DNA of 64,000 bases. Origin: AC-49 sp963817035 (GTDB lineage: Bacteria; Actinomycetota; Thermoleophilia; Solirubrobacterales; Solirubrobacteraceae). This document shows, piece after piece, positions 15,439 through 24,476 of this stretch; the first letter of the stretch is position 1; each line of letters opens with the position of its first letter. Below the pieces are notes generated by a model, which saw nothing but the letters and a program-made list of their open reading frames with translations, had not been told where the DNA came from and made no database searches. The stretch lies in assembly GCA_963817035.1 (NCBI GenBank), contig CAWFMM010000003.1:806001-870000 (forward strand). Direction: 5' to 3'. Both the position numbers and the translations under genes were made by a program.

Positions 15439-16602
15439 CTAGGCGGCGTTTCGTGCCTGGTGCAGCTCCTCGAAGCGCTGCTTGTCGCGCCGGATCTGAC
15501 CCTTGATCCACTCGCGCAGCTGCGGATCGTCGCTGTCGACGGTCTCACTCAGGCCGTGACGGATGCGCGATTGCTCGACGCACACCGGCGGCCGGCCGGC
15601 CGCGCGCAGGCGCTCGAGCAGGTCTGTGTCCTGGAACCAGACGACGAGCTCGGGGTGCAGGAACTCGCCTGGGACGATCGAGAACTCGTTGATCGTCGCG
15701 CGGCCGATCGCGAAGCACCAGGCGGCGAAGTCGCGGCGCATCTGGCCGTCGACGGTCAGCGGAAACGCGACCGCCTCGCCCCCGTCGAGCGCCGCGCGCA
15801 GCGGCCCCCACCAGCCGGCGAGCGGTTCGACGTCGTCGTTCATGACGACCGCGTAGGCGCCGCGGGCCGCGCGCAGCCCGGCGTTGACCGGCGCGCTGAA
15901 GCCCTGCGGCGGCGCGCCGTTGTCGATCACGAGGATCTCGTGGGCGCACTCGGTTGTCGCCTGGACGGCGGCGACGCAGCGGCGCACACGGTCGGATGCC
16001 GCGTCGAGGGTCGGGATGACGATGCTCAGCTCGATCGGCTCGCCGGGGAAGCGGCGGGCGCCGCCGCTGAGGGTGCCGGGCGCATTGACAACACTCGTAT
16101 CGACGCATCGCACCTCGCCGAGACGCGCCAGCGCGGTACACAGCGCGGCGATCTCGAGGCCGGCGGGCGCGGCGGGGACGCCGCCGATCGTCACGAGGTC
16201 GGTGCGGCGCAAAGCGACGGCATGGGCGGCGACCGCGGGAGCGCCGAGCGCCTGGGCGGTGACGCTCGCGGCCAGGGCGACGTCCGGATTCTCCAGCGCT
16301 CCGACGAGGCCGCCGAGCCAGTCGCCGCACGGCTCGGCCGCGCCGCGGACGAAGGCGATGACCTCGCCCCGAGCGTGCTCGAGCCCCGCGGCGGCGGCGG
16401 CGGAGAACCCGAGTCGGCGCGGCGTGCGGACGATCTCGACGTCGCCGTCGAGACGCGCGAGCAGCGCGGCGAGCCCGACGCTCGCGTCGTCGACGACCAC
16501 GACCTCGAACGATGGCAGCGCGGGCAGCGCGGCGAGCCCCGCGAGGCAGCGCAGAACCTGCTCGGCGCCGCCCTGCACAGGCGCCACGACGGTGACGCTC
16601 AT
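15439..16602 (-). CDS. Tandem GT2 glycosyltransferase at the end of the flagellar operon
   Basis: A 387-residue protein with two GT-A-like units. The N-terminal one (TVVAPVQGG, VVVVDDASVG) runs to about residue 160 and looks degenerate: AFVRGAAEP stands where a DxD would be. The C-terminal one starts near residue 190 (LSIVIPTLD, ILVIDNGAPPQG) and has VVMNDDVEPL as a DxD site and VWFQDTDLLERLRAAG as the acceptor-side motif. The ATG overlaps the preceding small ORF in an ATGA, tying it to the flhF-PilZ transcription unit. A flagellin or other flagellar glycan is the likely target, by location only. Confidence 0.78.
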   Translation of the reverse strand: MSVTVVAPVQGGAEQVLRCLAGLAALPALPSFEVVVVDDASVGLAALLARLDGDVEIVRTPRRLGFSAAAAAGLEHARGEVIAFVRGAAEPCGDWLGGLVGALENPDVALAASVTAQALGAPAVAAHAVALRRTDLVTIGGVPAAPAGLEIAALCTALARLGEVRCVDTSVVNAPGTLSGGARRFPGEPIELSIVIPTLDAASDRVRRCVAAVQATTECAHEILVIDNGAPPQGFSAPVNAGLRAARGAYAVVMNDDVEPLAGWWGPLRAALDGGEAVAFPLTVDGQMRRDFAAWCFAIGRATINEFSIVPGEFLHPELVVWFQDTDLLERLRAAGRPPVCVEQSRIRHGLSETVDSDDPQLREWIKGQIRRDKQRFEELHQARNAA

Positions 16603-16805
16603 GCCCGCACGTCCACGTGGGGCAGACCGTCGTCGGGCAGCGCGGGCGCGGGCCGCGGCTGCGGCGCGCGGTCGCGCGGGGCCGGGCCCTCGCCGGGCGG
16701 GTGATCGCGGCGCGAGCCGTCGGGGTCGGTGCGCTCATCGCGGATGACGGCGGAGACCGGCTGCGCCATCCCCGAGGTTCCGTCGATGCGTTCGATGCGG
16801 TCCAT
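16599..16805 (-). CDS. Small hypothetical protein, Pro/Arg/Asp-rich
   Basis: A possible 68-residue protein between the membrane protein at 16817-17155 and the glycosyltransferase. Its stop overlaps the next start in an ATGA and its own ATG is 11 bases after the previous stop, which favours a real gene. There is no clear Shine-Dalgarno, and the sequence (PPGEGPAPRDRAPQPRPAP) is low-complexity, so it could be a chance ORF. The end, LPHVDVRA, looks like an ordered C-terminal tail. No family recognised. Confidence 0.45.
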   Translation of the reverse strand: MDRIERIDGTSGMAQPVSAVIRDERTDPDGSRRDHPPGEGPAPRDRAPQPRPAPALPDDGLPHVDVRA

Positions 16806-16816
16806 GGCTCAGATGG

Positions 16817-17155
16817 CTACTGCTGAGTCGGGTTGTGGTCGGCCATCGCCTGCATCCGGGCCGCCTCGACCTGCGCGACGAGCAGCTGGCGCCACGCGGT
16901 GACCGCGCACGCCCAGACCACGACGTAGCCGATCGCTCCGCCGAGGACCGCGCGCAGCGCCGACCAGTAGAACGGCACGCCCGAGTTCCACGACAGCCAG
17001 AAGGTCACGAGGAAGGCGACCAGCCCGCCCCAGCCCTTGAGCGTGCGGATCGAGCGCGCGGCGCGGGGGTGGCTCGCGACGCGTAGGACGTCGTCGGAGG
17101 CCGCGCCGGCCTTGCCCTTCTTGCCTGCGTCCTTGCCCTTCGTCTTGTCCGCCAT
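16817..17155 (-). CDS. Two-helix membrane protein of unknown function in the flagellar operon
   Basis: A 112-residue protein: a Lys-rich N terminus (MADKTKGKDAGKKGK), a first membrane helix near residues 43-58 (LVAFLVTFWLSW), a second near residues 67-88 (VLGGAIGYVVVWACAVTAW), then a charged amphipathic tail ending NPTQQ. Its ATG overlaps the PilZ stop in TGATG. I do not recognise the family. Its place after PilZ suggests a link to c-di-GMP control or to the motor, by context only. Confidence 0.7.
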   Translation of the reverse strand: MADKTKGKDAGKKGKAGAASDDVLRVASHPRAARSIRTLKGWGGLVAFLVTFWLSWNSGVPFYWSALRAVLGGAIGYVVVWACAVTAWRQLLVAQVEAARMQAMADHNPTQQ

Positions 17156-17799
17156 CAGGTTGTCCTCGTGTCTTTCTCGGCGCGGCCGATGCCGAACGCC
17201 CAGCGGATGATCCGGTCCTGCTCGACCGATTCGATCTCGGTGAACATGACGCCGGCCAGGCCGTCGCCGGTGATGCGCATGACGCGGCAGGTGCCGGAGA
17301 TCGGCGGCTCGCCGCGGAACAGCGCCAGTTCGAACGTGTAGAGGTCGCCGACCTGCGCGGAGGACAGGCCCCGGACCAGGACGCCGCCGCCGGAGACGTT
17401 GACCGTCTTGCCCGCGATCGCGATCGCGTTGGTCGACGACAGCAGACACAGCGTGATGTCACAGACGAAGTCGGTCCGGATGAACTCACGGCGCTGGAGC
17501 AACTGCGGCGAGTGGGTGAACGCGAAGCGCACGGTGTCGACGACGCCGTACTCCCGCGATCGTGGCCGTGTCGCGCCGGGCGCGGGCTTCTCGAGCGAGC
17601 CGAGCAGCCGGCAGACGCCGTCGTCGTTGACGTATTCGACGAACATCCGCATCCGCTCGAGCTGGCGCATCGGCGTCCGCGCGGACTGCAGCAGGTCGAG
17701 CTCGAGCCAGCCCGTGCCGGCGCCGCTGACCTTCGCGGCGACACGCTCTCGCTGAGGGACCTGGAGCGTCACTTCGGTTCCGGACTCGGGCGGCTTCAT
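17155..17799 (-). CDS. PilZ-domain c-di-GMP effector (YcgR/DgrA-like)
   Basis: A 214-residue protein with an N-terminal YcgR-type domain and a C-terminal PilZ domain. Both c-di-GMP motifs are visible: RREFIR (RxxxR) near residue 110 and NVSGGG ((D/N)xSxxG) near residue 138. Such proteins bind c-di-GMP and slow or bias the motor. It is coupled to flhF upstream (ATGA) and to the small membrane protein downstream (TGATG), so all three should be made together. An opposed ORF of 522 residues read through here is a shadow. Confidence 0.85.
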   Translation of the reverse strand: MKPPESGTEVTLQVPQRERVAAKVSGAGTGWLELDLLQSARTPMRQLERMRMFVEYVNDDGVCRLLGSLEKPAPGATRPRSREYGVVDTVRFAFTHSPQLLQRREFIRTDFVCDITLCLLSSTNAIAIAGKTVNVSGGGVLVRGLSSAQVGDLYTFELALFRGEPPISGTCRVMRITGDGLAGVMFTEIESVEQDRIIRWAFGIGRAEKDTRTT

Positions 17800-19091
17800 C
17801 CCACCACCGCCAGGGCAAGCTCCCGGGCGACCGCGGGACGCAGCCCGCCGGTCGGGTTCGTGCCGCGCGAGACGAACGACAGCGGCAGCTCGGTCTCCAT
17901 CGCCAGCGCGATCGGGGCGCCGAGCGCCGCGGTCTCGTCGACGTGGGTCAGCGCGAGCGCGGTGACGCGCAGCGGCGCGGTGCCGTCGACGATCTCGCGG
18001 GCGGCGACCGCGCCGGTCGTCGCGGGCAACGTCAGGTGGACCTCGTCGAGGCGCAGCTCGTCGAGCTCGCGAGCGAGCACGCGCATCTCGGCCTCGGCGC
18101 GCGGCGAGACGGCGGGGGTGTCGAGCAGGACAAGGGAATGGCTGCGCAGCGCCTGGACCTGCTCGCGGGCGTGGGCCCCGTCGCGGGCGCCGTGGACCGG
18201 GACGCCGGCCGGGCCCAGCGCACGCTGGAGCTCGGCGCCGTCGTCCTTGGCGCGCAGCGTGACGCAGGCGACCGGGAGATCCGAACGGGTCGCGTAGGCG
18301 GTGGCGATCGCAGCGACACAGCGGGTCTTGCCCGCGCCACCGGGGCCGACGAAGGCGATCACGCGGCCGGGGGCGGCATGCAGGGCGGTGACGGGGATCC
18401 GCTGGGCGAGCGCCTCGAGGACCAGCGGCGCGAGCGCCGGCGCGGTGCCGACGTCGCCGGCGAACGGCGCGAGGTCGGTCACAGCGTGGGTGACGATCTC
18501 GCTGCCCAGCTCGAGCCCGAGACCTGCCTCGGCAAGCTCGTCGAGCGCGTCGTGAGCCTCGGCCGGCCACGCGGCGCTCGTCGCCGGGGTCAGCGGGACG
18601 ATCGCGGCCCGCACGGGGGATTGACCCCGCGCACCGGCCGCTGCCGGCGCGTTGGCGCGACCGACGTCCGAGCCCATCGACTCGAACACCGACGGCACGA
18701 ACGCGTCGGCCTCGCGCGGCCACTGCGCGGTCGACAGCTCGGGGACCTGCGGCATGACGGTCGGCGCAAACGCGGGCGTGGCGGGCGCGGCGGCCTGCGC
18801 CTGCTCGACGAACCGGGCCAGGCGCTCGTCCTGACCCGTGGGGAGGTGCGGCATAGGCGGGGCCTCGGCCGCCGGCATCGCGGACTCATCGGCGTCGCGC
18901 ACGTCGATGCGCGCCAGCGCGCCGGGATCGGCGGTGACGTCGAGCTCGACGCACGGGCGCTGAAAGAATCCCCCGACCCCCCCGGACAGGCCCTCGCGCT
19001 GCGACAGGATGACGGCGTCCTGGCCGAGTTCGGCCTTGATCTGGGGCAGCAGCTCGGCGATCGTGCGGCCGCGATAGGTCTTGGTCGTCAT
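17796..19091 (-). CDS. flhF: Flagellar biosynthesis GTPase FlhF
   Basis: A 431-residue SRP-type GTPase. The N-terminal basic/B domain (MTTKTYRGRTIAELLPQIKAELG) is followed by a long Ala/Pro-rich linker, then the NG domain with P-loop VGPGGAGKTR near residue 245, DTPA (G3) and a THVDE G4 variant instead of TKxDE. FlhF helps place the flagellum and recruit early parts; no flhG follows it here. The ATG at 19091 overlaps the flhA stop (ATGA); the 20 residues upstream in the longer ORF are rejected. A run of seven C (18977-18983) encodes part of GGVGGF. Confidence 0.9.
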   Translation of the reverse strand: MTTKTYRGRTIAELLPQIKAELGQDAVILSQREGLSGGVGGFFQRPCVELDVTADPGALARIDVRDADESAMPAAEAPPMPHLPTGQDERLARFVEQAQAAAPATPAFAPTVMPQVPELSTAQWPREADAFVPSVFESMGSDVGRANAPAAAGARGQSPVRAAIVPLTPATSAAWPAEAHDALDELAEAGLGLELGSEIVTHAVTDLAPFAGDVGTAPALAPLVLEALAQRIPVTALHAAPGRVIAFVGPGGAGKTRCVAAIATAYATRSDLPVACVTLRAKDDGAELQRALGPAGVPVHGARDGAHAREQVQALRSHSLVLLDTPAVSPRAEAEMRVLARELDELRLDEVHLTLPATTGAVAAREIVDGTAPLRVTALALTHVDETAALGAPIALAMETELPLSFVSRGTNPTGGLRPAVARELALAVVG

Positions 19092-21148
19092 GCGCTCACC
19101 ACTCCAATGGTTTCGACGGAAATGCCGGGTGCGATCTCGTTGTACGCACACACGGTCATCTGGGGCAGGGTCTGCTCGATCAGTCGGCGCAGGTGACGGC
19201 GCACGCGCGAGGAGCAGATGAGAACGGGCCGGCGGCCGCGACTGGCGGCCTGCTCGGACTGCGCGGCAAGGGTCGAGACGAGCGCCTGGGCGCGCGACGG
19301 CTCCATGGCCAGGTACTCGCCGTCCGGCGTGCTGGCGATCGAGTCGGAGACCTCCTGCTCGATCGACGGATCGAGCGTTATGGCGCGCAGCGTGCGCTCG
19401 GCGTCGATGTGCGGCGCGACGATCGAACGCGAGAGCGCCTGGCGGGCGTACTCGGCGAGCAGCACCGGGTCGCGCGTCGTGCGAGCACGGTCGCCGGTCG
19501 CCTCGACGATGGCGCCGAGGTCGCGGATCGACACGCCCTCACGCAGCAACGACTGCAGGACTCGCTGGATCTCACCGACACTGAGGAGCTCGGGCACTAC
19601 CTCCTCAACGACCGCCGCGTTATGTTCCTTGAGCGTGTCAAGCAGTGCGCGGGTGTCCTGACGGGTCAGTAGATCCGCAACATGACTACGAATCTGCTCG
19701 GTCAGGTGGGTCACGATCACCGATTCGCCGTCCACGACGGTGTAGCCGAGGGCCTCGGCCTCGGCCCGGGCGCTGTCGGCGATCCAGATCGCCGGCAGGC
19801 CGAACGCCGGCTCGGTCGTCGGAATCCCCTGAAGCTGGCCGACGGCGTCGCCCGGGTTCAGCGCCAGCTGGTGGCCGGCCATCACACGGCCACGGGCGAC
19901 CTCGGTGCCGCGCACCTTGACCACGTATTCGTGCGAGGACAGACCGACCTCGTCGTGGATGCGAACCGACGGGATGATCGTGCCGAGCTCCGAGGCGATC
20001 TGCTTGCGCACCGCGCTGACGCGGGCCAACAGCGAGCCGCCGGCCTGCTGGTCGACCATCGGCACGAGGCCGAAGCCGATGCACAGCTCGAGCGGATCGA
20101 GGCCGAGCGCGTCCATCGCCTGGTCGCGCGGGCTGGTCGGTGCGGGGATCGCGGCCGCGGCCTCCTCAGCGTCGAGCGCGACGATCTTGTCGCGCTGCAT
20201 CTCCTTGACCGCGCGACCGCCGAAGAAGAACAGCGCGCCGATGAGCAGGAACGGGAGCTTGGGCAGACCCGGGACGAGCGCGAACGAGGCGATGACCGCT
20301 CCGGCGACCATCGGCGCCTTGCCCTGGCCGGCGATCTGCCGGGCGATGTCGGTGCCGAGGTCGTCCTTGGAGGCCGAGCGCGTGACGATGACGCCGGTGG
20401 CGACCGAGATCAGCAGCGCCGGGATCTGCGCGGCGATGCCGTCGCCCACGCTGAGCAGCGAGAAATGCTGGATCGCCTCGCTGAACGGCATCCCCTGCTG
20501 GGCGACGCCGACCGCGATGCCGCCGATCAGGTTGATCGAGGTGATGAGGACGGCGGCGATCGCATCCCCCTTGACGAACTTCGAGGCACCATCCATCGCA
20601 CCGTAGAAGTCGGCCTCGTTGGCGATGTCCGCGCGCCGCTCGCGGGCCTGGGCGTCGGTGATCTGGCCGGCGTTGAGATCGGCGTCGATCGCCATCTGCT
20701 TGCCCGGCATCGCGTCGAGGGTGAAGCGCGCCCCGACCTCAGCGACGCGCCCGGCGCCGTTGGTCACGACGACGAACTGGATCACGACGAGGATCAGGAA
20801 GACGACGAGGCCGACGATCACGTTGCCGCCGATGACGAAGTTCCCGAACGCCTCGACGACACTGCCGGCGCTGCCGTGGAGCAGGATCAGTCGCGTGACC
20901 GAGACGTTGATCGCGAGGCGGAACAGGGTCGTCAGCAACAACAGCGACGGGAAGGCCGAGAAGTCCAGCGCCCGCGGCAGGTACATCGTCGTGACCACGA
21001 TCGCCAACGCCGCCGAGATGTTCATCGTGATCATCAGGTCCAGCAGCGCGGGCGGCAACGGAATGATCATCATCACGATGACCATTACGACCACGCCCGC
21101 GGCGATCAGGTCGGCGTACTTCGAGAGGCGCTTGAGCGCGTTGGTCAC
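19088..21148 (-). CDS. flhA: Flagellar type III export gate protein FlhA
   Basis: A 686-residue protein, normal for FlhA. The N-terminal half has about eight membrane helices and includes the conserved FHIPEP-region equivalent FTLDAMPGKQMAIDADLNAG near residue 145. The C-terminal half is the cytoplasmic export-gate domain (TRQDTRALLDTLKEHNAAVVEEVVPELLS). It drives export of rod, hook and filament proteins using the proton gradient. Its start overlaps the flhB stop in an ATGA. Confidence 0.95.
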   Translation of the reverse strand: MTNALKRLSKYADLIAAGVVVMVIVMMIIPLPPALLDLMITMNISAALAIVVTTMYLPRALDFSAFPSLLLLTTLFRLAINVSVTRLILLHGSAGSVVEAFGNFVIGGNVIVGLVVFLILVVIQFVVVTNGAGRVAEVGARFTLDAMPGKQMAIDADLNAGQITDAQARERRADIANEADFYGAMDGASKFVKGDAIAAVLITSINLIGGIAVGVAQQGMPFSEAIQHFSLLSVGDGIAAQIPALLISVATGVIVTRSASKDDLGTDIARQIAGQGKAPMVAGAVIASFALVPGLPKLPFLLIGALFFFGGRAVKEMQRDKIVALDAEEAAAAIPAPTSPRDQAMDALGLDPLELCIGFGLVPMVDQQAGGSLLARVSAVRKQIASELGTIIPSVRIHDEVGLSSHEYVVKVRGTEVARGRVMAGHQLALNPGDAVGQLQGIPTTEPAFGLPAIWIADSARAEAEALGYTVVDGESVIVTHLTEQIRSHVADLLTRQDTRALLDTLKEHNAAVVEEVVPELLSVGEIQRVLQSLLREGVSIRDLGAIVEATGDRARTTRDPVLLAEYARQALSRSIVAPHIDAERTLRAITLDPSIEQEVSDSIASTPDGEYLAMEPSRAQALVSTLAAQSEQAASRGRRPVLICSSRVRRHLRRLIEQTLPQMTVCAYNEIAPGISVETIGVVSA

Positions 21149-22242
21149 GCCGCCACCGCCACTCGCTCGGGCAGCGCGGCGGCCGGCATGCGCCGGCGAC
21201 CCGCGACCCGGTAGACGTAGGCCAGCACCTGGGCGACTGCCTGGAAGAGCTCCTCGGGAATCTGGTGGCCGACCTCGACCGTCGCGTGGAGCGAGCGGGC
21301 GAGCGGCGGGTCGGCGATGACCGGCACGCCGTGGTCGGCGGCGATCTCACGGATACGGAACGCGATCAGGTCCTGACCCTTGGCCACGACCTCAGGGGCA
21401 AGCGAGACCCCGTCGTAGCGCAGCGCGACCGCGTAGTGGGTCGGGTTGGTCACGACGACGTCGGCGGTCGGGATCGCGGCCATCATCCGGGCGCGGGATG
21501 CGGCCATCGCGCGGCGGCGCATCGCCGAGCGAACCTCGGGCGGGAGCGAGTGCGACTTGAACTCCTCCTTGACCTCGTGCTTCTCCATCCGCAGCGACTT
21601 GGCGTGGCGGTAGCGCTGGTAGACGACGTCGGCGAGCCCGATCATCAGGTAGGCGATCGCGGCGCGCATGGCGATCGACTTCATCGAGCTCGTGAGCGTC
21701 GCGGCGAGCGCGACCGGCTCGATACCGACCAGGCTCGCGAGCTGCGTGACCTTCGGCGCGACGGCGAAGAACGCGATCGCGCCGACGATCGCGACCTTGC
21801 TGACCGACTTGACGCCCTCGACGAGCGTGTTCGGACCGAACAGGTTCTTGAACCCGGACTGCGGGTTGATGCGCTTGAAGTCGGGCTTGAGCGCGCTCAG
21901 CGACGGGTGCAGGCCGACCTGGGCGAAGGCGACCGACGCGCCGGCGACAACACACGCGATCGCGATCGGGGCGACAGCGGCGACCATCGACTGCGCGGCG
22001 GCGACCATCAGCGGCCCGATGCCGGCGCGGCTGACGACGCTCGGGTCGGCCATCTGGGCGATCGCGCTGCGCAGCGTGTCCGCCATGCCGGCGACGACGG
22101 CGGCGCCCGAGGCGCCGATCGCGAACAGGCCGACGACGAGCACGACCGATCCGTTGAGATCCGACGAGCGCGCGACCTGACCCTTCTTGCGGGCCTCGGA
22201 TTCGCGCTTGGGTGTTGCCTTTTCGGTCTTGTCGCTGGCCAT
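21145..22242 (-). CDS. flhB: Flagellar type III export switch protein FlhB
   Basis: A 365-residue protein: a Lys-rich N terminus (MASDKTEKATPKRESEARKKGQ), four membrane helices, and the self-cleaving NPTH motif in VVVTNPTHYAVALRYD near residue 262. Cleavage there switches export from rod/hook to filament substrates, together with FliK. The C-terminal tail is slightly extended (Ala/Arg-rich). It is followed directly by flhA. A paralogue of only its C-terminal part is encoded at 45294-45575. Confidence 0.95.
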   Translation of the reverse strand: MASDKTEKATPKRESEARKKGQVARSSDLNGSVVLVVGLFAIGASGAAVVAGMADTLRSAIAQMADPSVVSRAGIGPLMVAAAQSMVAAVAPIAIACVVAGASVAFAQVGLHPSLSALKPDFKRINPQSGFKNLFGPNTLVEGVKSVSKVAIVGAIAFFAVAPKVTQLASLVGIEPVALAATLTSSMKSIAMRAAIAYLMIGLADVVYQRYRHAKSLRMEKHEVKEEFKSHSLPPEVRSAMRRRAMAASRARMMAAIPTADVVVTNPTHYAVALRYDGVSLAPEVVAKGQDLIAFRIREIAADHGVPVIADPPLARSLHATVEVGHQIPEELFQAVAQVLAYVYRVAGRRRMPAAALPERVAVAA

Positions 22243-22254
22243 CTCAGTGATCCA

Positions 22255-23034
22255 CTAGGCGATACGCATCGCTTGGAGGGCGGAGAAGACGTCCTGCTGG
22301 AGCGTGTCGGTCAGCCAGCCGGCGACGAACGGCAGCGTCGCGCCGATCATCACGAGCGCGACGATGACCTTGGCCGGCAGGCCGACGGCGAACACGTTGA
22401 GCTGCGGCACGACGCGCGAGACGACGCCGACGGCGGCGTCGGTGAGGATCAGCGCAAGGATCACGGGCCCGGCGATCTCGATCGCCGAGACGAAGATCTG
22501 CGAGAAGGCCTGGACCGCCCCCTGCACGAGACGCCCGAGCTGCGGGTAGTCGGTGATGCCGACCACGTCGTAGCTGCGGGCCAGCCCCGTGATCACCCAC
22601 TGGTCGCCGCCGATCGCGATGAAGATCAGCAGCGCGACCATCGAGTAGGCGCTCGAGAGGACGGCCGACTGGTTGCCGTTGACCGGGTCGACCTGGGCGC
22701 CGTAGGCGAAGCCCGACAGCGTGTCGAGCAGCCCGCCGGCGACCGAGAAGGCTGCGAACAGCGCGCCGACGACGAACGCGAAGCACAGGCCGATGAGCAT
22801 CTCCTTGAGGATCAGCCCGGCGATCTGCCAGAGGTCGAGCGGGATCGGATGGTGGGCGGAGACGACCGGCGCGATGCCGATCGCCAGCGCGACGGCGACG
22901 ATCCCACGGACCCGCATCGGCACGAGCTTTGAGCTCATCACCGGCCCGAGCAGGAACAGCGGCGTCAGCCGCGCGAGCACGAGCACGAAGGAGGCAACGT
23001 GCTGCTCACCGAACGATTGGAGCAGCTGGTTCAT
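22255..23034 (-). CDS. fliR: Flagellar type III export protein FliR
   Basis: A 259-residue polytopic protein of the export gate. MNQLLQSFGEQHVASFVLVLARLTPLF is the usual N-terminal helix, followed by FLLGPVMSSK..PMRVR and the Gly-rich FSVAGGLLDTLSGFAYGAQVDP block. The ATG at 23034 overlaps the fliQ stop; a longer ORF to 23100 is out of keeping with the family. It assembles with FliP and FliQ into the helical gate inside the basal body. Confidence 0.93.
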   Translation of the reverse strand: MNQLLQSFGEQHVASFVLVLARLTPLFLLGPVMSSKLVPMRVRGIVAVALAIGIAPVVSAHHPIPLDLWQIAGLILKEMLIGLCFAFVVGALFAAFSVAGGLLDTLSGFAYGAQVDPVNGNQSAVLSSAYSMVALLIFIAIGGDQWVITGLARSYDVVGITDYPQLGRLVQGAVQAFSQIFVSAIEIAGPVILALILTDAAVGVVSRVVPQLNVFAVGLPAKVIVALVMIGATLPFVAGWLTDTLQQDVFSALQAMRIA

Positions 23035-23300
23035 CCGGCCACGTTCGGAATCGAGAGCCACAGCTGCGTCGTGTAGGCGAGGATCTGGTTGAGCATCCAC
23101 GGGCCGAGCAGCACCATCACGACGGCGAGCGCGAGGATCTTCGGGATGAAGGTCAGCGTCTGCTCCTGGATCTGCGTGACCGCCTGGAAGATCGAGACGA
23201 CCAGTCCGACGCCGAGGCCGGCGAGGAGCATTGGCAGAGCGACCTGAAGCGCCACCTGCATGGCGTTCGTCGCGAGCTGAACTACGGTGTCGACGTCCAT
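23031..23300 (-). CDS. fliQ: Flagellar type III export protein FliQ
   Basis: An 89-residue two-helix membrane protein, the standard FliQ size. VALPMLLAGLGVGLVVSIFQAVTQIQEQTLTF contains the conserved QAxTQIxExTLxFxPK loop between the helices. It overlaps fliR by four bases and lies ten bases after fliP. Confidence 0.94.
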   Translation of the reverse strand: MDVDTVVQLATNAMQVALQVALPMLLAGLGVGLVVSIFQAVTQIQEQTLTFIPKILALAVVMVLLGPWMLNQILAYTTQLWLSIPNVAG

Positions 23301-23310
23301 GATCTGCTCC

Positions 23311-23946
23311 TCAGTGGAAGGACTGCACGAGGGATTGGGTGACCAGGTTCCAGCCGTCGACGAGCACGAACAGCAGGATCTTGAATGGCAAGGAGATGAA
23401 GACCGGTGGCAGCATGATCATCCCCATCGACATCAGCGTCGAGCTGACGACGAGGTCGATGACCAGGAACGGGAGGAATATGAGGAACCCGATCTGGAAC
23501 GCGGTCTCGAGCTCGGAGATGATGAACGCGGGGATCAGCACGTAGGTCGGGACGCCGGCGCGCGTCCGCGGGCGCTTGAGGTGCGCGAGGTTCATGAACA
23601 GCGCGATGTCCTTGGTCCGCGTCTGGCGGAACATGAAGTCGCGCAGCGGCTCCTGGCCGCGGGTGATCGCCTGGGACTGGGTGATCGTGTGGTGGCTGAG
23701 CGGCTGAATCGCGACCTTGTTGATCGCCTGGAACGTCGGCGCCATCACGAAGAAGGTCAGGAACAGCGAGATCCCGACGAGCACCTGGTTGGGCGGCGCG
23801 GTCGGGGTGCCGAGGCCGGTACGGATGAAACCGAGCACGACGAGGATCCGCGTGAAGCCGGTGACCGTGAACAGCAGTGCCGGGATGATCGTCAGCGCGG
23901 CGACGAGCAGCAGGAGCTGAACCGCGGCCGATCCGTCGAGGTTCAT
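23311..23946 (-). CDS. fliP: Flagellar type III export protein FliP
   Basis: A 211-residue protein with the FliP signatures LVVLGFIRTGLGTPTAPPNQVLVGI and VLIPAFIISELETAFQIGFLIFLPFLVIDLVV. FliP often has a cleavable signal peptide; this one starts almost directly at its first membrane helix and has none. The ATG at 23946 overlaps the fliO stop (ATGA), preferred over an earlier ATG at 23961 inside fliO. Confidence 0.95.
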   Translation of the reverse strand: MNLDGSAAVQLLLLVAALTIIPALLFTVTGFTRILVVLGFIRTGLGTPTAPPNQVLVGISLFLTFFVMAPTFQAINKVAIQPLSHHTITQSQAITRGQEPLRDFMFRQTRTKDIALFMNLAHLKRPRTRAGVPTYVLIPAFIISELETAFQIGFLIFLPFLVIDLVVSSTLMSMGMIMLPPVFISLPFKILLFVLVDGWNLVTQSLVQSFH

Positions 23947-24476
23947 CGCCGCACCGTCCACTGGCGCGCGGCATTCACAAGCCCGCGACCCTTGGGCGCG
24001 GACGCGGTGTCGCCGCCGGCGTCGTCGTCCTCGCCGCCGATCAGGCCGATCGCCGTCGCCTCATCCTCGGTGTAGGAGCGGATCGGCGTCACGCCGTGCT
24101 CGGCGACCCCGACGAGCACGAGCTCCGAGCCGGCCCGGACCAGGTGCAGCGAGCGGTTGGCTCCCAGCGGGATCGACGCCTCGGTCGACAGGCCGCGCCC
24201 CGAGCTGCGCTCCTCACGGGAGGACTTGACCTGGCGCAGGACCCAGTAGAGGCCGTAGATGACCGCGACGACGACGGCGAGGCCGATGAACGTGCGGGCC
24301 AGCGAGCCGCCCCCGCTCGGGGCGGCCGAGAGGTGCTGCGAGGCGCCGCCCGGAAGGTTCAGGGGCGCGCCCTCGTTGGGGCCACGGACCTCGCCGAAGG
24401 CGAGGTCGGGCACGGTGAAGGCGACGGTGGCGCCCGCGAGGGCAGCCGTGATCGCACGGTAGCGGAGGGAAATCAT
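23943..24476 (-). CDS. fliO: Flagellar export assembly protein FliO
   Basis: A 177-residue protein: an N-terminal hydrophobic segment resembling a signal peptide (ITAALAGATVAFTVPDLAFG), a Pro/Gly-rich spacer, one membrane helix near residues 60-80 (FIGLAVVVAVIYGLYWVLRQV), and a cytoplasmic FliO domain (IPLGANRSLHLVRAGSELVLVGVAEHGVTPI). FliO stabilises FliP during gate assembly. The order fliN-fliO-fliP-fliQ-fliR supports the call despite the low sequence conservation of FliO. Confidence 0.88.
   Translation of the reverse strand: MISLRYRAITAALAGATVAFTVPDLAFGEVRGPNEGAPLNLPGGASQHLSAAPSGGGSLARTFIGLAVVVAVIYGLYWVLRQVKSSREERSSGRGLSTEASIPLGANRSLHLVRAGSELVLVGVAEHGVTPIRSYTEDEATAIGLIGGEDDDAGGDTASAPKGRGLVNAARQWTVRR

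Noticed and set aside
13203..15548. 781-codon ORF extending flagellin 1 upstream
   Set aside because: The part beyond 14003 is Arg/Asp-rich antisense to the oxidoreductase; the flagellin start is fixed by AAGGAG and the conserved MSLRIN.
18977..18983. Run of seven C within flhF
   Set aside because: In frame, encodes part of a Gly-rich stretch, with no sign of frameshift.
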